Of a stretch of 64,000 nt of DNA, positions 56,258 to 64,000 are shown piece after piece (position 1 is the stretch's first letter; each line of letters opens with the position of its first letter). Under the pieces are notes generated by a model. That model worked only from the letters and a program-made list of their open reading frames with translations, ran no database searches and had not been told where the DNA came from. A program made the position numbers and the translations under genes. This DNA comes from Luteimonas sp. JM171 (lineage in GTDB: Bacteria; Pseudomonadota; Gammaproteobacteria; Xanthomonadales; Xanthomonadaceae). The stretch spans positions 1,764,873-1,828,872 of the forward strand of contig NZ_CP017074.1 in assembly GCF_001717465.1 (NCBI RefSeq), in the 5' to 3' direction.

Positions 56258-57502
56258 ATGGATCGAAGCGATGTCGTGATCATCGGCGGCGGGGTGATTG
56301 GCCTGGCGTGCGCGCTGGCGCTGATCGAACAGGGCCGCAGCGTGCGGGTCGTTGATGCCGGCCGGGTGGGCGGCGGCAGCTCCCATGGCAACTGCGGCAC
56401 CATCACCCCCAGCCACGCGGCGCCCCTGGCCGCGCCCGGGTCGGTGGCCAAGGCGCTGCGCTGGATGCTTACCCCGGATGCGCCGTTCTACCTCAAGCCG
56501 CGGTTCGACCCGGCCCTGTGGGGCTGGATGCTGCGCTTCGCGCGGCATTCCACCCGCAGCCACTGGCGCAGGGCGGCGGAGATCCGCCTGCAGATCCTGC
56601 AGGCCGCGCGCGATGCGCTCCCCGAGTGGGTCGAGCGCTACGGGCTGGACTGCGAGTACGACCCGGCCGGCGTGGACTACGTGTTCCGCACCGAGAAGGA
56701 CCTCCAGGATTTCGGCGACGAGCTGGCCCTGCTGGATGACATCGGCGTGGCCTATGAGCGCGTGGACGGCGCCGCATACGTGCGCGACGAACCCGCGCTG
56801 CGCGATGGCGTGGTGCAGGTGGTCCGTTTCCCCGGGGATGCCCGGCTGCGGCCCAACCTCTACGTGGCCGGGCTCGCCCGGGCGGTGCGCGAGCGCGGCG
56901 GCACCATCGTGGAGGAGTGCGAGGTCACCGCCATCGAGGCCGGGGACGGGGGTGTCGTCGCCAGCGGTCCGGACGGTCAGTTCCGGGGCCGCGACCTGAT
57001 CGTCGCCACCGGCGCATGGTCGGGCCGGCTTGCCCGCAGGCTGCGCCTGCGCATCCCGGTGCAGCCGGGCAAGGGCTATTCGATCACCTATTCGCGGCCT
57101 TCGCTGGTGCCCAGGCGGCCGCTGGTGCTGCACGAGCGCAGTGTGTGCGTGAGCTCGTGGGACAGCGGCTACCGCCTCGGCAGCACCATGGAGTTCTCCG
57201 GCTATGACTCCACGCTCAACCGGCGCCGCCTGGACGCGCTGGAGCGCGGCGCCGCCGAGTACCTGCACGAGCCGGTCGGCCCGGTGAAGGAAGAGGAGTG
57301 GTACGGCTGGCGCCCGCTGAGCGTCGATGACCTGCCGCTGCTCGGGCGTGCGCCAGGCCATCGTCACCTCTGGCTCGCAACCGGCCACGGTATGCTCGGC
57401 GTCAGCATGAGCACCGCGACCGGTCGGCTGATGTCGGAACTGGTCTGCGGGCTCGATCCCCACCTCGACCCGGCGCCGTTCGACCCGGCGCGCTTTGCAT
57501 GA
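56258..57502 (+). CDS. DadA-like FAD-dependent oxidoreductase
   Basis: A 414-residue flavoprotein. The FAD-binding Rossmann motif GGGVIGLACALALIEQG is at residues 10-26, and the C-terminal WYGWRPLSVDDLPLLG with ATGHGMLGVSMSTATG matches D-amino-acid dehydrogenases (DadA) and D-hydroxyproline dehydrogenases. It oxidises a D-amino acid to a keto acid, feeding electrons to the membrane quinone pool. Substrate is not defined. The stop touches the start of gor. Confidence 0.88.
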   Translation: MDRSDVVIIGGGVIGLACALALIEQGRSVRVVDAGRVGGGSSHGNCGTITPSHAAPLAAPGSVAKALRWMLTPDAPFYLKPRFDPALWGWMLRFARHSTRSHWRRAAEIRLQILQAARDALPEWVERYGLDCEYDPAGVDYVFRTEKDLQDFGDELALLDDIGVAYERVDGAAYVRDEPALRDGVVQVVRFPGDARLRPNLYVAGLARAVRERGGTIVEECEVTAIEAGDGGVVASGPDGQFRGRDLIVATGAWSGRLARRLRLRIPVQPGKGYSITYSRPSLVPRRPLVLHERSVCVSSWDSGYRLGSTMEFSGYDSTLNRRRLDALERGAAEYLHEPVGPVKEEEWYGWRPLSVDDLPLLGRAPGHRHLWLATGHGMLGVSMSTATGRLMSELVCGLDPHLDPAPFDPARFA

Positions 57503-58864
57503 ATGAATGACCCCGGCGGATTCGACTACGACCTGATCATCCTGGGCGGCGGCTCCGGCGGCCTGGCCGGCGCCTTCCGCGCTGCCGAGCACGGCGCCCG
57601 CGTTGCCCTGCTGGAGCCGGGCGAACTCGGCGGCACCTGCGTCAACGCCGGCTGCGTGCCCAAGAAGGCGATGTGGCTGGCGGCGGACCTTGCGGCAAGG
57701 ATCGACATCGCCGCCCGCCTGGGCTTCGACGTCCCGGAATCGACCACGCTGGACTGGCGGGAATTCATCGTCGACCGCCAGCGCTACATCTCCAACATCC
57801 ACGAGAGCTACCGCAAGCGCCTGGACGAAGCCGGCGTGACCCTCGTGCCGCAGCGCGGGGTGCTGCTCGACGCGCACACCGTCCGGGCCGGTGGAACGCG
57901 CCTGCGTGCCCCGCACATCCTGCTTGCCACCGGCTCGCACCCCGTGCGCCCCGATGTGCCGGGGGCGGAGCTGGGAGGTGTATCCGACGACTTCTTCAAC
58001 TGGTGCGAAGCGCCGGCCCGCGTCGCGCTGCTGGGCGGCGGCTACATCAGCGCCGAGCTTGCCGGCGTGCTTCAGGTCCTGGGCACCCGCGCCGAGATCT
58101 TCGCCCGGAGTGGGCGCCTGCTGCAGCAGATGGACTCGGACGTGGTCAACCAGCTGCAGGACAATTACCGCCACTTGGGCGTCGGCCTGCACCTTGAATA
58201 CAACGTGCGCGAAGTCCAGCGCGACGGCGATGGACTGGTGCTTGTCGATTCGGCGGGGGAGAAGACCGGCCCGTTCGACCAGCTCGTCTTCGCGATCGGC
58301 CGCCGTGCCAACACCGCGGGTATCGGGCTGGAAGAAGCCGGCGTCCAGCTTGCCGATGACGGTGCCATCCGCGTGGATGGCTACCAGAACACCACCGCCG
58401 AGGGTGTCTACGCCGTTGGCGACGTCACCGGGCAGCTCACCCTCACGCCCGTGGCCATCGCCGCCGCCCGCCGGCTCATGGACCGCGTGTTCGGGGGCAA
58501 GGCCGGCTCCAGGCTTGATTACGACAATGTGCCCTTTGTCGTTTTCTCCCATCCGCCGCTGGGCGGCATCGGTCTCACCGAAGAACAGGCCCGCAAGCAG
58601 CACGGCGACGCGGTGAAGGTCTACCGGAGCACGTTCCGGCCCATGCTCCACGCCCTTGCCGACACTCCCCTGCGCAGCCTTTTCAAACTCGTCTGCGTTG
58701 GCCCTGACCAGCGCGTGGTTGGGATCCACGCCTTTGGCGAGGCCGCCGACGAGATCCTCCAGGGCTTCGCCGTGGCGCTGAAGCGCGGAATCACCCTGGA
58801 CGACCTCCACGACACCGTCGCCATCCATCCGACCAGCGCCGAAGAATTTGTTCTCATGCGTTGA
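57503..58864 (+). CDS. gor: Glutathione-disulfide reductase
   Basis: A 453-residue flavoprotein disulfide reductase. The redox pair is in GGTCVNAGCVPKKAMW, and the C-terminus has the catalytic His-Glu in TVAIHPTSAEEFVLMR. Rossmann FAD (GGGSGGLAGAFRAAE) and NAD(P) (LLGGGYISAELAGVL) motifs are present. The overall fit is to glutathione reductase. It begins directly after the DadA-like stop in ATGAATGAATGA, so the two are translationally coupled. Confidence 0.9.
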   Translation: MNDPGGFDYDLIILGGGSGGLAGAFRAAEHGARVALLEPGELGGTCVNAGCVPKKAMWLAADLAARIDIAARLGFDVPESTTLDWREFIVDRQRYISNIHESYRKRLDEAGVTLVPQRGVLLDAHTVRAGGTRLRAPHILLATGSHPVRPDVPGAELGGVSDDFFNWCEAPARVALLGGGYISAELAGVLQVLGTRAEIFARSGRLLQQMDSDVVNQLQDNYRHLGVGLHLEYNVREVQRDGDGLVLVDSAGEKTGPFDQLVFAIGRRANTAGIGLEEAGVQLADDGAIRVDGYQNTTAEGVYAVGDVTGQLTLTPVAIAAARRLMDRVFGGKAGSRLDYDNVPFVVFSHPPLGGIGLTEEQARKQHGDAVKVYRSTFRPMLHALADTPLRSLFKLVCVGPDQRVVGIHAFGEAADEILQGFAVALKRGITLDDLHDTVAIHPTSAEEFVLMR

Positions 58865-58923
58865 TTGGCCTGGTTTTGGGCCCTTTGGGGACTGCGAACG
58901 TAGCTTCGCGGTGACCTGACGGG

Positions 58924-59180
58924 CCCCGCCGCGGCCGGGAGGCCTTTTCGCTCCATGTCCCCCGGCCTCCGCTGCGCTGCGGCCTCCTCCTTTACTTACG
59001 CGAAAAGGCCTCCCGGCCACGGCGGGGCTCGGCTCCAGAAGGGGGACGGCTTCGCGTGCGCTCGTCTGCTACGAAAACTGGAGCGCCGGGTGGGGGTGCC
59101 CTCCAGTCGTAAGTAAAGGAGGAGGCCGGAGCGAAGCGCAGGCCGGGGGACATGGAGACTGGAGGGCACCCCACCGCGCC
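58924..59180 (-). repeat. Composite nested-hairpin repeat, copy 4 (inverted)
   Basis: Hairpin F has arms 58924-58951 and 59000-59027, 27 of 28 complementary, containing GGCCTTTTCGC. Hairpin G has a 16-base perfect core stem, 59093-59108 with 59157-59172, containing GGTGCCCTCCAGTC; outer bases are imperfect. The order and orientation are the reverse complement of copies 1 and 3, including the linker (CTCGGCTCCAGAAG). Cores are the same: CCATGTCCCCCGGCC, CCTCCTCCTTTACTTAC. It fills most of the 390-base gap between gor and hutG. Confidence 0.9.
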
Positions 59181-59242
59181 CAGCGCCGCGTCCAACTCGG
59201 GTTCTCTCTGGTAGCGGAGAAGAACCTGCTCGTAGGGCGCCC

Positions 59243-59248
59243 TACAAT
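59243..59248 (+). promoter_or_regulatory. -10 element placing transcription start at the ATG (leaderless candidate)
   Basis: TACAAT is followed by exactly six bases and then the ATG of hutG, as before the DUF4159 and DadA-like genes. The -35 position shows no consensus hexamer. Confidence 0.45.
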
Positions 59249-59254
59249 GCCGGG

Positions 59255-60031
59255 ATGGACATTTTCACGCTGCACAAGGGAACTGCACCGTTGCTGGTCA
59301 GCGTCCCCCACGATGGCACCCTGGTGCCGGATGACATTGCCGCGCGCCTGACCGATGCCGCGCGCAAGGTGCCCGATACCGACTGGCACATCGCCCGCCT
59401 GTACGGATTCGCGCGGGAAATGGGCGCATCGATGATCGTGCCGAAGTACTCGCGCTACGTGGTCGATCTCAATCGCTCCGAGGACGACGTTTCCCTCTAT
59501 CCCGGCCAGAACACCACCGGCCTGTGCCCCGTGGTCCGCTTCAGCGGCGACCCGGTTTACCGGCAGGGGCAGGAGCCCGCCGCCGAGGAAATCCAGGCGC
59601 GCGTCGACAGGTTCTGGCGTCCCTACCACGAAGCATTGCGCGCTGAGCTTGATCGCCTGAAGCAGCAGCATGGGCGCGTGGTGCTGTGGGAAGGCCATTC
59701 GATCCGCGGCGAGCTTCCCTTCCTGTTCGAAGGCCGGCTTCCCGACCTCAACCTTGGCACCGCAGGCGGCGCCAGCTGCTCGCCGGCCCTGCAGGAGCGG
59801 CTGGAATCAGTGCTTGCCAGCCAGGACCGCTACGACTTCGTCGTCAACGGGCGGTTCAAGGGCGGGCACATCACCCGGCACTATGGCGACCCGGCCGGCG
59901 GCATCGAGGCGGTGCAGATGGAGACCAGCCAGCGGACCTACATGGATGAGGAGAGCTTTGCCTGGGACGAAGGCAGGGCGACGGCGATGCAGGCAGTCCT
60001 GCGCCGCCTGCTGGAGAGCGTGCTGGAGTAG
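59255..60031 (+). CDS. hutG: N-formylglutamate deformylase
   Basis: A 258-residue HutG-type metallohydrolase. The typical pieces are SVPHDGTLVPDD (metal site), PKYSRYVVDLNRSEDDVSLYP, and GHSIRGELPFLFEGRLPD. It releases formate from N-formylglutamate, the last step of one histidine-degradation route. No other hut genes are in the window, so it is isolated here. Start ATG 59255 lies right after a -10 element. Confidence 0.93.
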   Translation: MDIFTLHKGTAPLLVSVPHDGTLVPDDIAARLTDAARKVPDTDWHIARLYGFAREMGASMIVPKYSRYVVDLNRSEDDVSLYPGQNTTGLCPVVRFSGDPVYRQGQEPAAEEIQARVDRFWRPYHEALRAELDRLKQQHGRVVLWEGHSIRGELPFLFEGRLPDLNLGTAGGASCSPALQERLESVLASQDRYDFVVNGRFKGGHITRHYGDPAGGIEAVQMETSQRTYMDEESFAWDEGRATAMQAVLRRLLESVLE

Positions 60032-60052
60032 CTGCCTCCGCCGCTCCGACGG

Positions 60053-60574
60053 TCAGCCGCCGTCGCGCTCCGCTTCCTGCGCGGCCCTGATGTCGTCGCG
60101 GCGGGCATGGAGCTCGTCGCGCAGGCGCTGCACATCGGCCCGGGCGTGTTCCCACTGGGCCTTGAAGGAGTCGCGCGGGGTAAAGCCGTTCGGATGCTCC
60201 GCGTCCCAGGCCAGCGCCGCCTCCAGGCGACCGATCAGCATGTCGATGTCGTCGGACGCCCACTCCATCGCCGGGTACAGCACGGCGGCGGTGAGCTTGC
60301 GGAACTCTTCGGTGTCCTCGTCGGCGCCCACCGGGTTGGAATGCAGGTGCAGCAGGTAGCGGATCCTGCCCACGTACATCCAGGTGATGGCCTCCTCGCG
60401 ATCATCCTCCGCGTAGAGGCGCTCGGCGTAGTGGAAGTACGCCGAGGGGTGCGCGTCCGGCAGCGCCGCCTCCACGTCCGCGCGGGGCGCGGTGCGCAGG
60501 TCGGGCCCGGAGAGCCCGGCAAATGCCGGCGCGGCTGCCAGCAGCAGGGTGAGGATCAGGGGCGTGATGCGCAT
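60053..60574 (-). CDS. Exported hypothetical protein
   Basis: A 173-residue protein with a signal peptide (MRITPLILTLLLAAAPAFA, cleavage near residue 19). The mature part is alpha-helical: HYAERLYAEDDREEAITWMYVGRIRYL and QWEHARADVQRLRDEL are amphipathic. I do not recognise the family. The start ATG 60574 begins the signal peptide. It follows parE on the same strand, 73 bases after its stop, so it may be cotranscribed. Confidence 0.75.
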   Translation of the reverse strand: MRITPLILTLLLAAAPAFAGLSGPDLRTAPRADVEAALPDAHPSAYFHYAERLYAEDDREEAITWMYVGRIRYLLHLHSNPVGADEDTEEFRKLTAAVLYPAMEWASDDIDMLIGRLEAALAWDAEHPNGFTPRDSFKAQWEHARADVQRLRDELHARRDDIRAAQEAERDGG

Positions 60575-60647
60575 GCGCGGCTCCGTTCCAGTCCGGGCCG
60601 CAGGATGCGCGGCGCCGGCACAAGGGCACGTGAACCGGCCGAGCCGG

Positions 60648-62537
60648 TCACACCTCCAGGGTCGCCAGGTCGCCCTTTTCCTCCAGCCATGCCTTGCGGT
60701 CACCGGCGCGCTTGCGGGCCAGCAGCATGTCCATCAGGGCATCGGTCTGGGCCTCGTCGTCGACGGTCAGCTGCACCAGGCGCCGGGTGTCCGGGTGGAT
60801 GGTGGATTCGCGCAGCTGCGAGGGATTCATCTCGCCCAGGCCCTTGAAGCGGGTGACGTTGACCTGGCCCTTGATCTTCTCGCGTTCGATCCGGTCCAGC
60901 AGCAGGCGCTTTTCTTCCTCGTCCAGGGCGTAGAAGACCTGCTTGCCCACGTCCACGCGATAGAGCGGGGGCATGGCGACGAAGACGTGGCCGGCCGCCA
61001 CCAGCGCCGGGAAGTGCTTGAGGAACAGCGCCGAGAGCAGGGTGGCGATGTGCAGGCCGTCCGAGTCGGCGTCGGCCAGGATGATGACCTTGCCGTAGCG
61101 CAGGCCGGCCAGGTCGTCCTTGCCGGGGTCGCAGCCGATGGCCACGGCCAGGTCATGCACTTCCTGGGAGGCAAGCACGCCGCCGGACGCCACTTCCCAG
61201 GTGTTGAGGATCTTGCCGCGCAGCGGGAGGATCGCCTGGAAATCCTTGTCGCGGGCCTGCTTGGCGCTGCCGCCGGCCGAATCACCCTCCACCAGGAACA
61301 GCTCTGTGCGCGAGAGGTCCTGGCTGATGCAGTCGGCCAGCTTGCCGGGCAGGGCCGGGCCCTGGGTGACCTTCTTGCGGACGATCTGCTTTTCGGTCTT
61401 CAGCCGTGCGCTGGCGCGCTCGATGGCCAGCTGGGCGATGCGCTCGCCGGTATCGACGTGCTGGTTGAGCCACAGACTGAAGGCGTCGTGCGCCGCCCCC
61501 TCGATGAAGCCGGCCGCCTGCCGCGAGCTGAGCCGTTCCTTGGTCTGCCCGGAGAACTGCGGATCGCTCATCTTCAGGCTGAGCACGAACGAGATCCGGT
61601 CCCATACGTCCTCCGGCGCGAGCTTGACCCCGCGCGGCAGCAGGCTGCGGAAATCGCAGAACTCGCGCAGCGCGTCGGTGAACCCGGAGCGCAGGCCGTT
61701 GACGTGGGTGCCGTGCTGGGCGGTGGGGATCAGGTTGACGTAGCTCTCCTGCACCAGCTCGCCCTCGGGCACCCAGGCCGCGGCCCACTCCACGGTCTCG
61801 GTGTCCTTGGCCAGCGCGCCGGTAAACAGCTCCGGCGGCAGCAGCTCGCGCCCGTCCAGCTCGCCCTTGAGGTAGTCGGTGAGCCCGTCCTCGTAGCGCC
61901 ACTCGTCGCGCTCGCCGGTGGCCTCGTCGTGCAGCCTCACCGTCAGGCCGGGGCAGAGCACCGCCTTGGCCCGCAGCAGGTGCCGCAGCGGCCGCAGCGC
62001 GACCTTGGGCGAATCGAAGTACTTCGGGTCCGGCCAGAAGCGCAGCCGGGTGCCGGTGTTGCGCTTGCCGACGCTGCCCACCATCTCCAGCGCGGTGGCG
62101 CGGTCGCCGTCCCTGAACGACATGGCGTACTCGCTGCCATCGCGGCGGATGCTCACGTCCAGCCGGGTGGAAAGCGCATTGACCACGCTCACGCCCACGC
62201 CGTGCAGGCCGCCGGAGAAGGTGTAGCTGCGGTTGCTGAACTTCCCGCCGGCGTGCAGGCGGGTGAGGATCAGCTCGACGCCCGGCACCTTCTCCTCCGG
62301 ATGGATGTCCACCGGCATGCCGCGCCCGTCGTCGCTGACCTCCGCGCTGCCGTCCTTGTACAGCGTGACCTCCACCACCTTCGCGTGGCCGGCCAGGGCC
62401 TCGTCCACGGAGTTGTCCACCACTTCCTGGACCAGGTGGTTGGGGCGGGCGGTGTCGGTGTACATGCCCGGGCGGCGCTTGACCGGATCCAGGCCGGAGA
62501 GGACTTCGATGTCGACGGCGTTGTAGCGCGTGCTCAT
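60648..62537 (-). CDS. parE: DNA topoisomerase IV subunit B
   Basis: A 629-residue type IIA topoisomerase B subunit. The ATPase (GHKL) domain has EVVDNSVDEALAG and DDGRGMPVDIHPEEK; the Toprim domain has LVEGDSAGGSAKQARDRD-like and LPLRGKILN and DADSDGLHI. ParE with ParC decatenates chromosomes. Length and motifs are typical. It starts at ATG 62537. Upstream is a 278-base gap. Confidence 0.95.
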   Translation of the reverse strand: MSTRYNAVDIEVLSGLDPVKRRPGMYTDTARPNHLVQEVVDNSVDEALAGHAKVVEVTLYKDGSAEVSDDGRGMPVDIHPEEKVPGVELILTRLHAGGKFSNRSYTFSGGLHGVGVSVVNALSTRLDVSIRRDGSEYAMSFRDGDRATALEMVGSVGKRNTGTRLRFWPDPKYFDSPKVALRPLRHLLRAKAVLCPGLTVRLHDEATGERDEWRYEDGLTDYLKGELDGRELLPPELFTGALAKDTETVEWAAAWVPEGELVQESYVNLIPTAQHGTHVNGLRSGFTDALREFCDFRSLLPRGVKLAPEDVWDRISFVLSLKMSDPQFSGQTKERLSSRQAAGFIEGAAHDAFSLWLNQHVDTGERIAQLAIERASARLKTEKQIVRKKVTQGPALPGKLADCISQDLSRTELFLVEGDSAGGSAKQARDKDFQAILPLRGKILNTWEVASGGVLASQEVHDLAVAIGCDPGKDDLAGLRYGKVIILADADSDGLHIATLLSALFLKHFPALVAAGHVFVAMPPLYRVDVGKQVFYALDEEEKRLLLDRIEREKIKGQVNVTRFKGLGEMNPSQLRESTIHPDTRRLVQLTVDDEAQTDALMDMLLARKRAGDRKAWLEEKGDLATLEV

Positions 62538-62815
62538 GCAGGGACTGCAGTGGAAAAAGGGCGCCTAGCTTACCAGCGCCGTCCCGGGCCCCCGGACCTG
62601 ACCGGGCCTGGAACGGCCTGCGCGGGCCCTGCTCCCGAAGCACATCGTCCCCGGGTTGAAAAGCTGGGGAAAACCCTTTGTGACCAAGGGGTTGGGGCCG
62701 GATCGTTAAGAGATTGTTGTTCAGTATCGATACCGGGGAGGGCCGCTACCGTTCGGGCCGTCGCTGTAAGGGGAAGCGGCTACTTGGAACATTTTTGATT
62801 CTGGAGACGAGACCC
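62538..62815 (+). other. parE/exported-peptide spacer
   Basis: This 278-base gap between divergent parE and the exported-peptide gene contains CCCTTTGTGACCAAGGGG, a short inverted repeat (CCCTT/AAGGG), and a more AT-rich patch (GTTAAGAGATTGTTGTTCAG) that is likely promoter sequence. No assigned element. Confidence 0.5.
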
Positions 62816-63088
62816 ATGAGCAAGCGCAATATCCTGTTTTCCGCCCTGATCGCCGCCGCCTTTGCGGCCCCGTCCGCCTTCGCCCAGGAGGTCGACGACC
62901 AGGCCCTGACCGACGCCCAGCGCGCTGCCCAGCAGGCTGCCGAAGCCGCTGAGGCCGCCGAGGCCACCGAGCAGCAGGCCGACGCCGCCGAGGCCCAGGC
63001 CGAGGACGCTGCGGCCGCCGCCGAGGATGCAGCCGCCGCCGACGAGTGGCCGGTGGAAGAGGAAGAAGAGGACGAAGATCCGGCCTGA
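62816..63088 (+). CDS. Exported Ala/Glu-rich small protein
   Basis: A 90-residue protein. The signal peptide (SKRNILFSALIAAAFAAPSAFA) ends near residue 23. The mature 67 residues are almost only Ala, Glu, Asp and Gln (QAAEAAEAAEATEQQADAAE), forming a predicted long helix, and end in an acidic tail (EEEEEDEDPA). It resembles small periplasmic alanine-rich proteins of unknown function. A strong terminator follows. It may be a coiled-coil or chaperone-like peptide. Confidence 0.7.
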   Translation: MSKRNILFSALIAAAFAAPSAFAQEVDDQALTDAQRAAQQAAEAAEAAEATEQQADAAEAQAEDAAAAAEDAAAADEWPVEEEEEDEDPA

Positions 63089-63111
63089 TCCAGGGATGGA
63101 ACGCGGATCCT

Positions 63112-63146
63112 GGAAACGCCCCGCACCCGCGGGGCGTTTCCTTTTC
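63112..63146 (+). terminator. Rho-independent terminator after exported peptide
   Basis: GGAAACGCCCCGC (63112-63124) and GCGGGGCGTTTCC (63129-63141) form a 13-pair stem with loop ACCC, followed by TTTTCC. This is a clear intrinsic terminator 24 bases after the stop codon. Confidence 0.85.
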
Positions 63147-63220
63147 CGGGCATGCATTGATCGCGCGCAAGGACGTGCGGGCCGGCGCCGGGAGAATGGG
63201 GGCTTTTTTGGGGAAGCCTC

Positions 63221-63652
63221 ATGTCCGACCAGTACGAAGACCTGCAGCAGAGCTATGGCCGCTGCCTGCGCGACAAGGACTTCATCAACCGGTTCTACGA
63301 CGTGTTCCTGGAGAGCCATCCGTCGATTGCGCCGATGTTCGCCCATACCGACTTCAGCAAGCAGCGCATGGCGCTGCGGCGCGGCATCAGCGCAGCGATC
63401 TTCCATGCGGCCGGCAGCGCGCTGACCCGGCGGACGGTGGAGCAGATGGCCGACGTGCACGGCCGGAACGGCCGCTGCCCGGTGGATCCGGGCCTGTATC
63501 CCTACTGGATCGAGAGCCTGCTCACGGTGGTGGAGCAGACCGATCCGGAAATGGACGAGCGCCTGCGCGCGCGCTGGCGCCAGGCCATGGGCGTGGTCTG
63601 CAACACCTTCATCCAGCGCTACGAGGGCGTCGGGGCAGGCCGCGCGGTGTAG
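63221..63652 (+). CDS. Single-domain globin
   Basis: A 143-residue globin. The proximal His is H80 in QMADVHGRNG; the N-terminal helix FINRFYDVFLESHPSIAPMF and helix H region QAMGVVCNTFIQ fit the fold. It may bind heme for oxygen or NO handling, though the ligand is not determinable. ATG 63221 is nine bases after GGGGAAGCC. It stops just before a -10 element for pyrG. Confidence 0.85.
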   Translation: MSDQYEDLQQSYGRCLRDKDFINRFYDVFLESHPSIAPMFAHTDFSKQRMALRRGISAAIFHAAGSALTRRTVEQMADVHGRNGRCPVDPGLYPYWIESLLTVVEQTDPEMDERLRARWRQAMGVVCNTFIQRYEGVGAGRAV

Positions 63653-63655
63653 AAT
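63650..63655 (+). promoter_or_regulatory. Candidate -10 element for pyrG
   Basis: TAGAAT overlaps the globin stop codon and lies 26 bases upstream of the pyrG ATG, within TGTAGAATAGGG. It fits the TAxAAT type found before other genes here. No strong -35 is visible. Confidence 0.35.
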
Positions 63656-63681
63656 AGGGCTTTCCAGCGACCTGCTGCGCC

Positions 63682-64000
63682 ATGACAGCCCCCAGTTCCG
63701 TCACCCCGCTCGTTTTCGTCACCGGAGGCGTGGTCTCTTCCCTTGGGAAGGGCATCGCCGCGGCCTCCCTGGCCGCCATCCTCGAGTCCCGCGGCCTGCG
63801 GGTGACGATGATGAAGCTCGACCCGTACATCAACGTCGACCCCGGCACCATGAGCCCGTTCCAGCACGGCGAGGTGTACGTGACCGACGACGGCGCGGAG
63901 ACCGACCTGGACCTGGGCCACTACGAGCGCTTCCTCAACGTGCGCCTGTCGGGCCGCAATTCGATCACCACCGGCAAGATCTACGAGAGCGTGATCGCCA
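63682..64000 (+). CDS. pyrG: CTP synthase (5' part, cut by window edge)
   Basis: The first 106 codons of CTP synthase. The motif [20 protein letters not shown] and [19 protein letters not shown] with [19 protein letters not shown] are diagnostic. PyrG makes CTP from UTP and glutamine; this part is the synthase (amidoligase) domain. The GATase half lies outside the window. It begins at ATG 63682. Confidence 0.97.
   Translation, partial: MTAPSSVTPLVFVTGGVVSSLGKGIAAASLAAILESRGLRVTMMKLDPYINVDPGTMSPFQHGEVYVTDDGAETDLDLGHYERFLNVRLSGRNSITTGKIYESVIA

Noticed and set aside
54398..59020. 1540-codon minus-strand ORF opposite slyD, DUF418, dadA-like and gor
   Set aside because: It spans four clear plus-strand genes and the repeat; long open frames are expected opposite GC-rich coding sequence.
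36729..59180. CRISPR array made from the repeated hairpins
   Set aside because: The copies are tens of kb apart, have no regular spacers, and no cas genes are present.

Overview
The window is a high-GC, gene-dense bacterial chromosome segment that reads as a member of the Xanthomonadaceae/Lysobacteraceae (Lysobacter, Luteimonas, Xanthomonas relatives). The best markers are the fused aspartate kinase/diaminopimelate decarboxylase (LysAC) and the adjacent MurL-MurD2 pair, a D-glutamate route to peptidoglycan described in Xanthomonas. Assignments rest on motif reading and family knowledge; no search was run. No tRNA, rRNA, CRISPR array, transposase or prophage was recognised.

Layout. 1-2.4 kb: Suf iron-sulfur operon (Rrf2 regulator, sufB, start of sufC). 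2.6-5.1 kb: a SET-domain lysine methyltransferase with a histone-H1-like lysine tail, a membrane protein, an M23 peptidase, and an HU protein that also carries an H1-like tail. 5.2-10.1 kb: DUF2784 protein, an atypical EF-G paralogue, OsmC, an amidohydrolase. 10.2-15.6 kb: lysAC-murL-murD2 operon with overlapping genes. 15.6-18.6 kb: ispB, ssb, DUF4019 protein, nitroreductase. 18.7-21.3 kb: FdhF/YdeP-type molybdoenzyme with a small overlapping winged-helix gene. 21.4-26.4 kb: two tandem Tat-exported TldD-like proteases and a TldE/PmbA-like partner. 26.6-34.4 kb: DUF4159-MoxR-DUF58-BatA-like-DUF4175-like cluster of translationally coupled envelope genes. 34.5-38.4 kb: DUF4349 lipoprotein, small acidic protein, cyclophilin, PadR plus sensor-domain membrane protein. 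38.4-46.5 kb: PHB depolymerase, methyltransferase, HemJ-like protein, MFS transporter, 3-hydroxybutyrate dehydrogenase, alkaline phosphatase, dicarboxylate symporter, SemiSWEET-like protein. 46.7-53.0 kb: damaged general-stress FMN protein, then the four-gene ligase-associated DNA repair cluster (exonuclease, ligase, Lhr-like helicase, PdeM). 53.0-58.9 kb: two NlpC/P60 peptidases, SlyD-like PPIase, DUF418 protein, DadA-like oxidoreductase, glutathione reductase. 59.3-64.0 kb: hutG, a hypothetical exported protein, parE, an Ala/Glu-rich exported peptide, a globin and the start of pyrG.

The most unusual signal is non-coding. Four of the intergenic gaps contain copies of a composite repeat, about 250-270 bp when complete, made of two nested hairpins. 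Two unrelated outer stems (26-28 nt arms) enclose the same invariant internal strands and a small inner hairpin whose sequence changes while its pairing is kept. Three loci carry the full two-hairpin unit, one of them inverted, and one locus carries a solo half between the two tldD paralogues. A different nested hairpin lies upstream of the DUF4159 cluster. These look like a mobile or structurally selected intergenic element family and are the main candidate for something undescribed.
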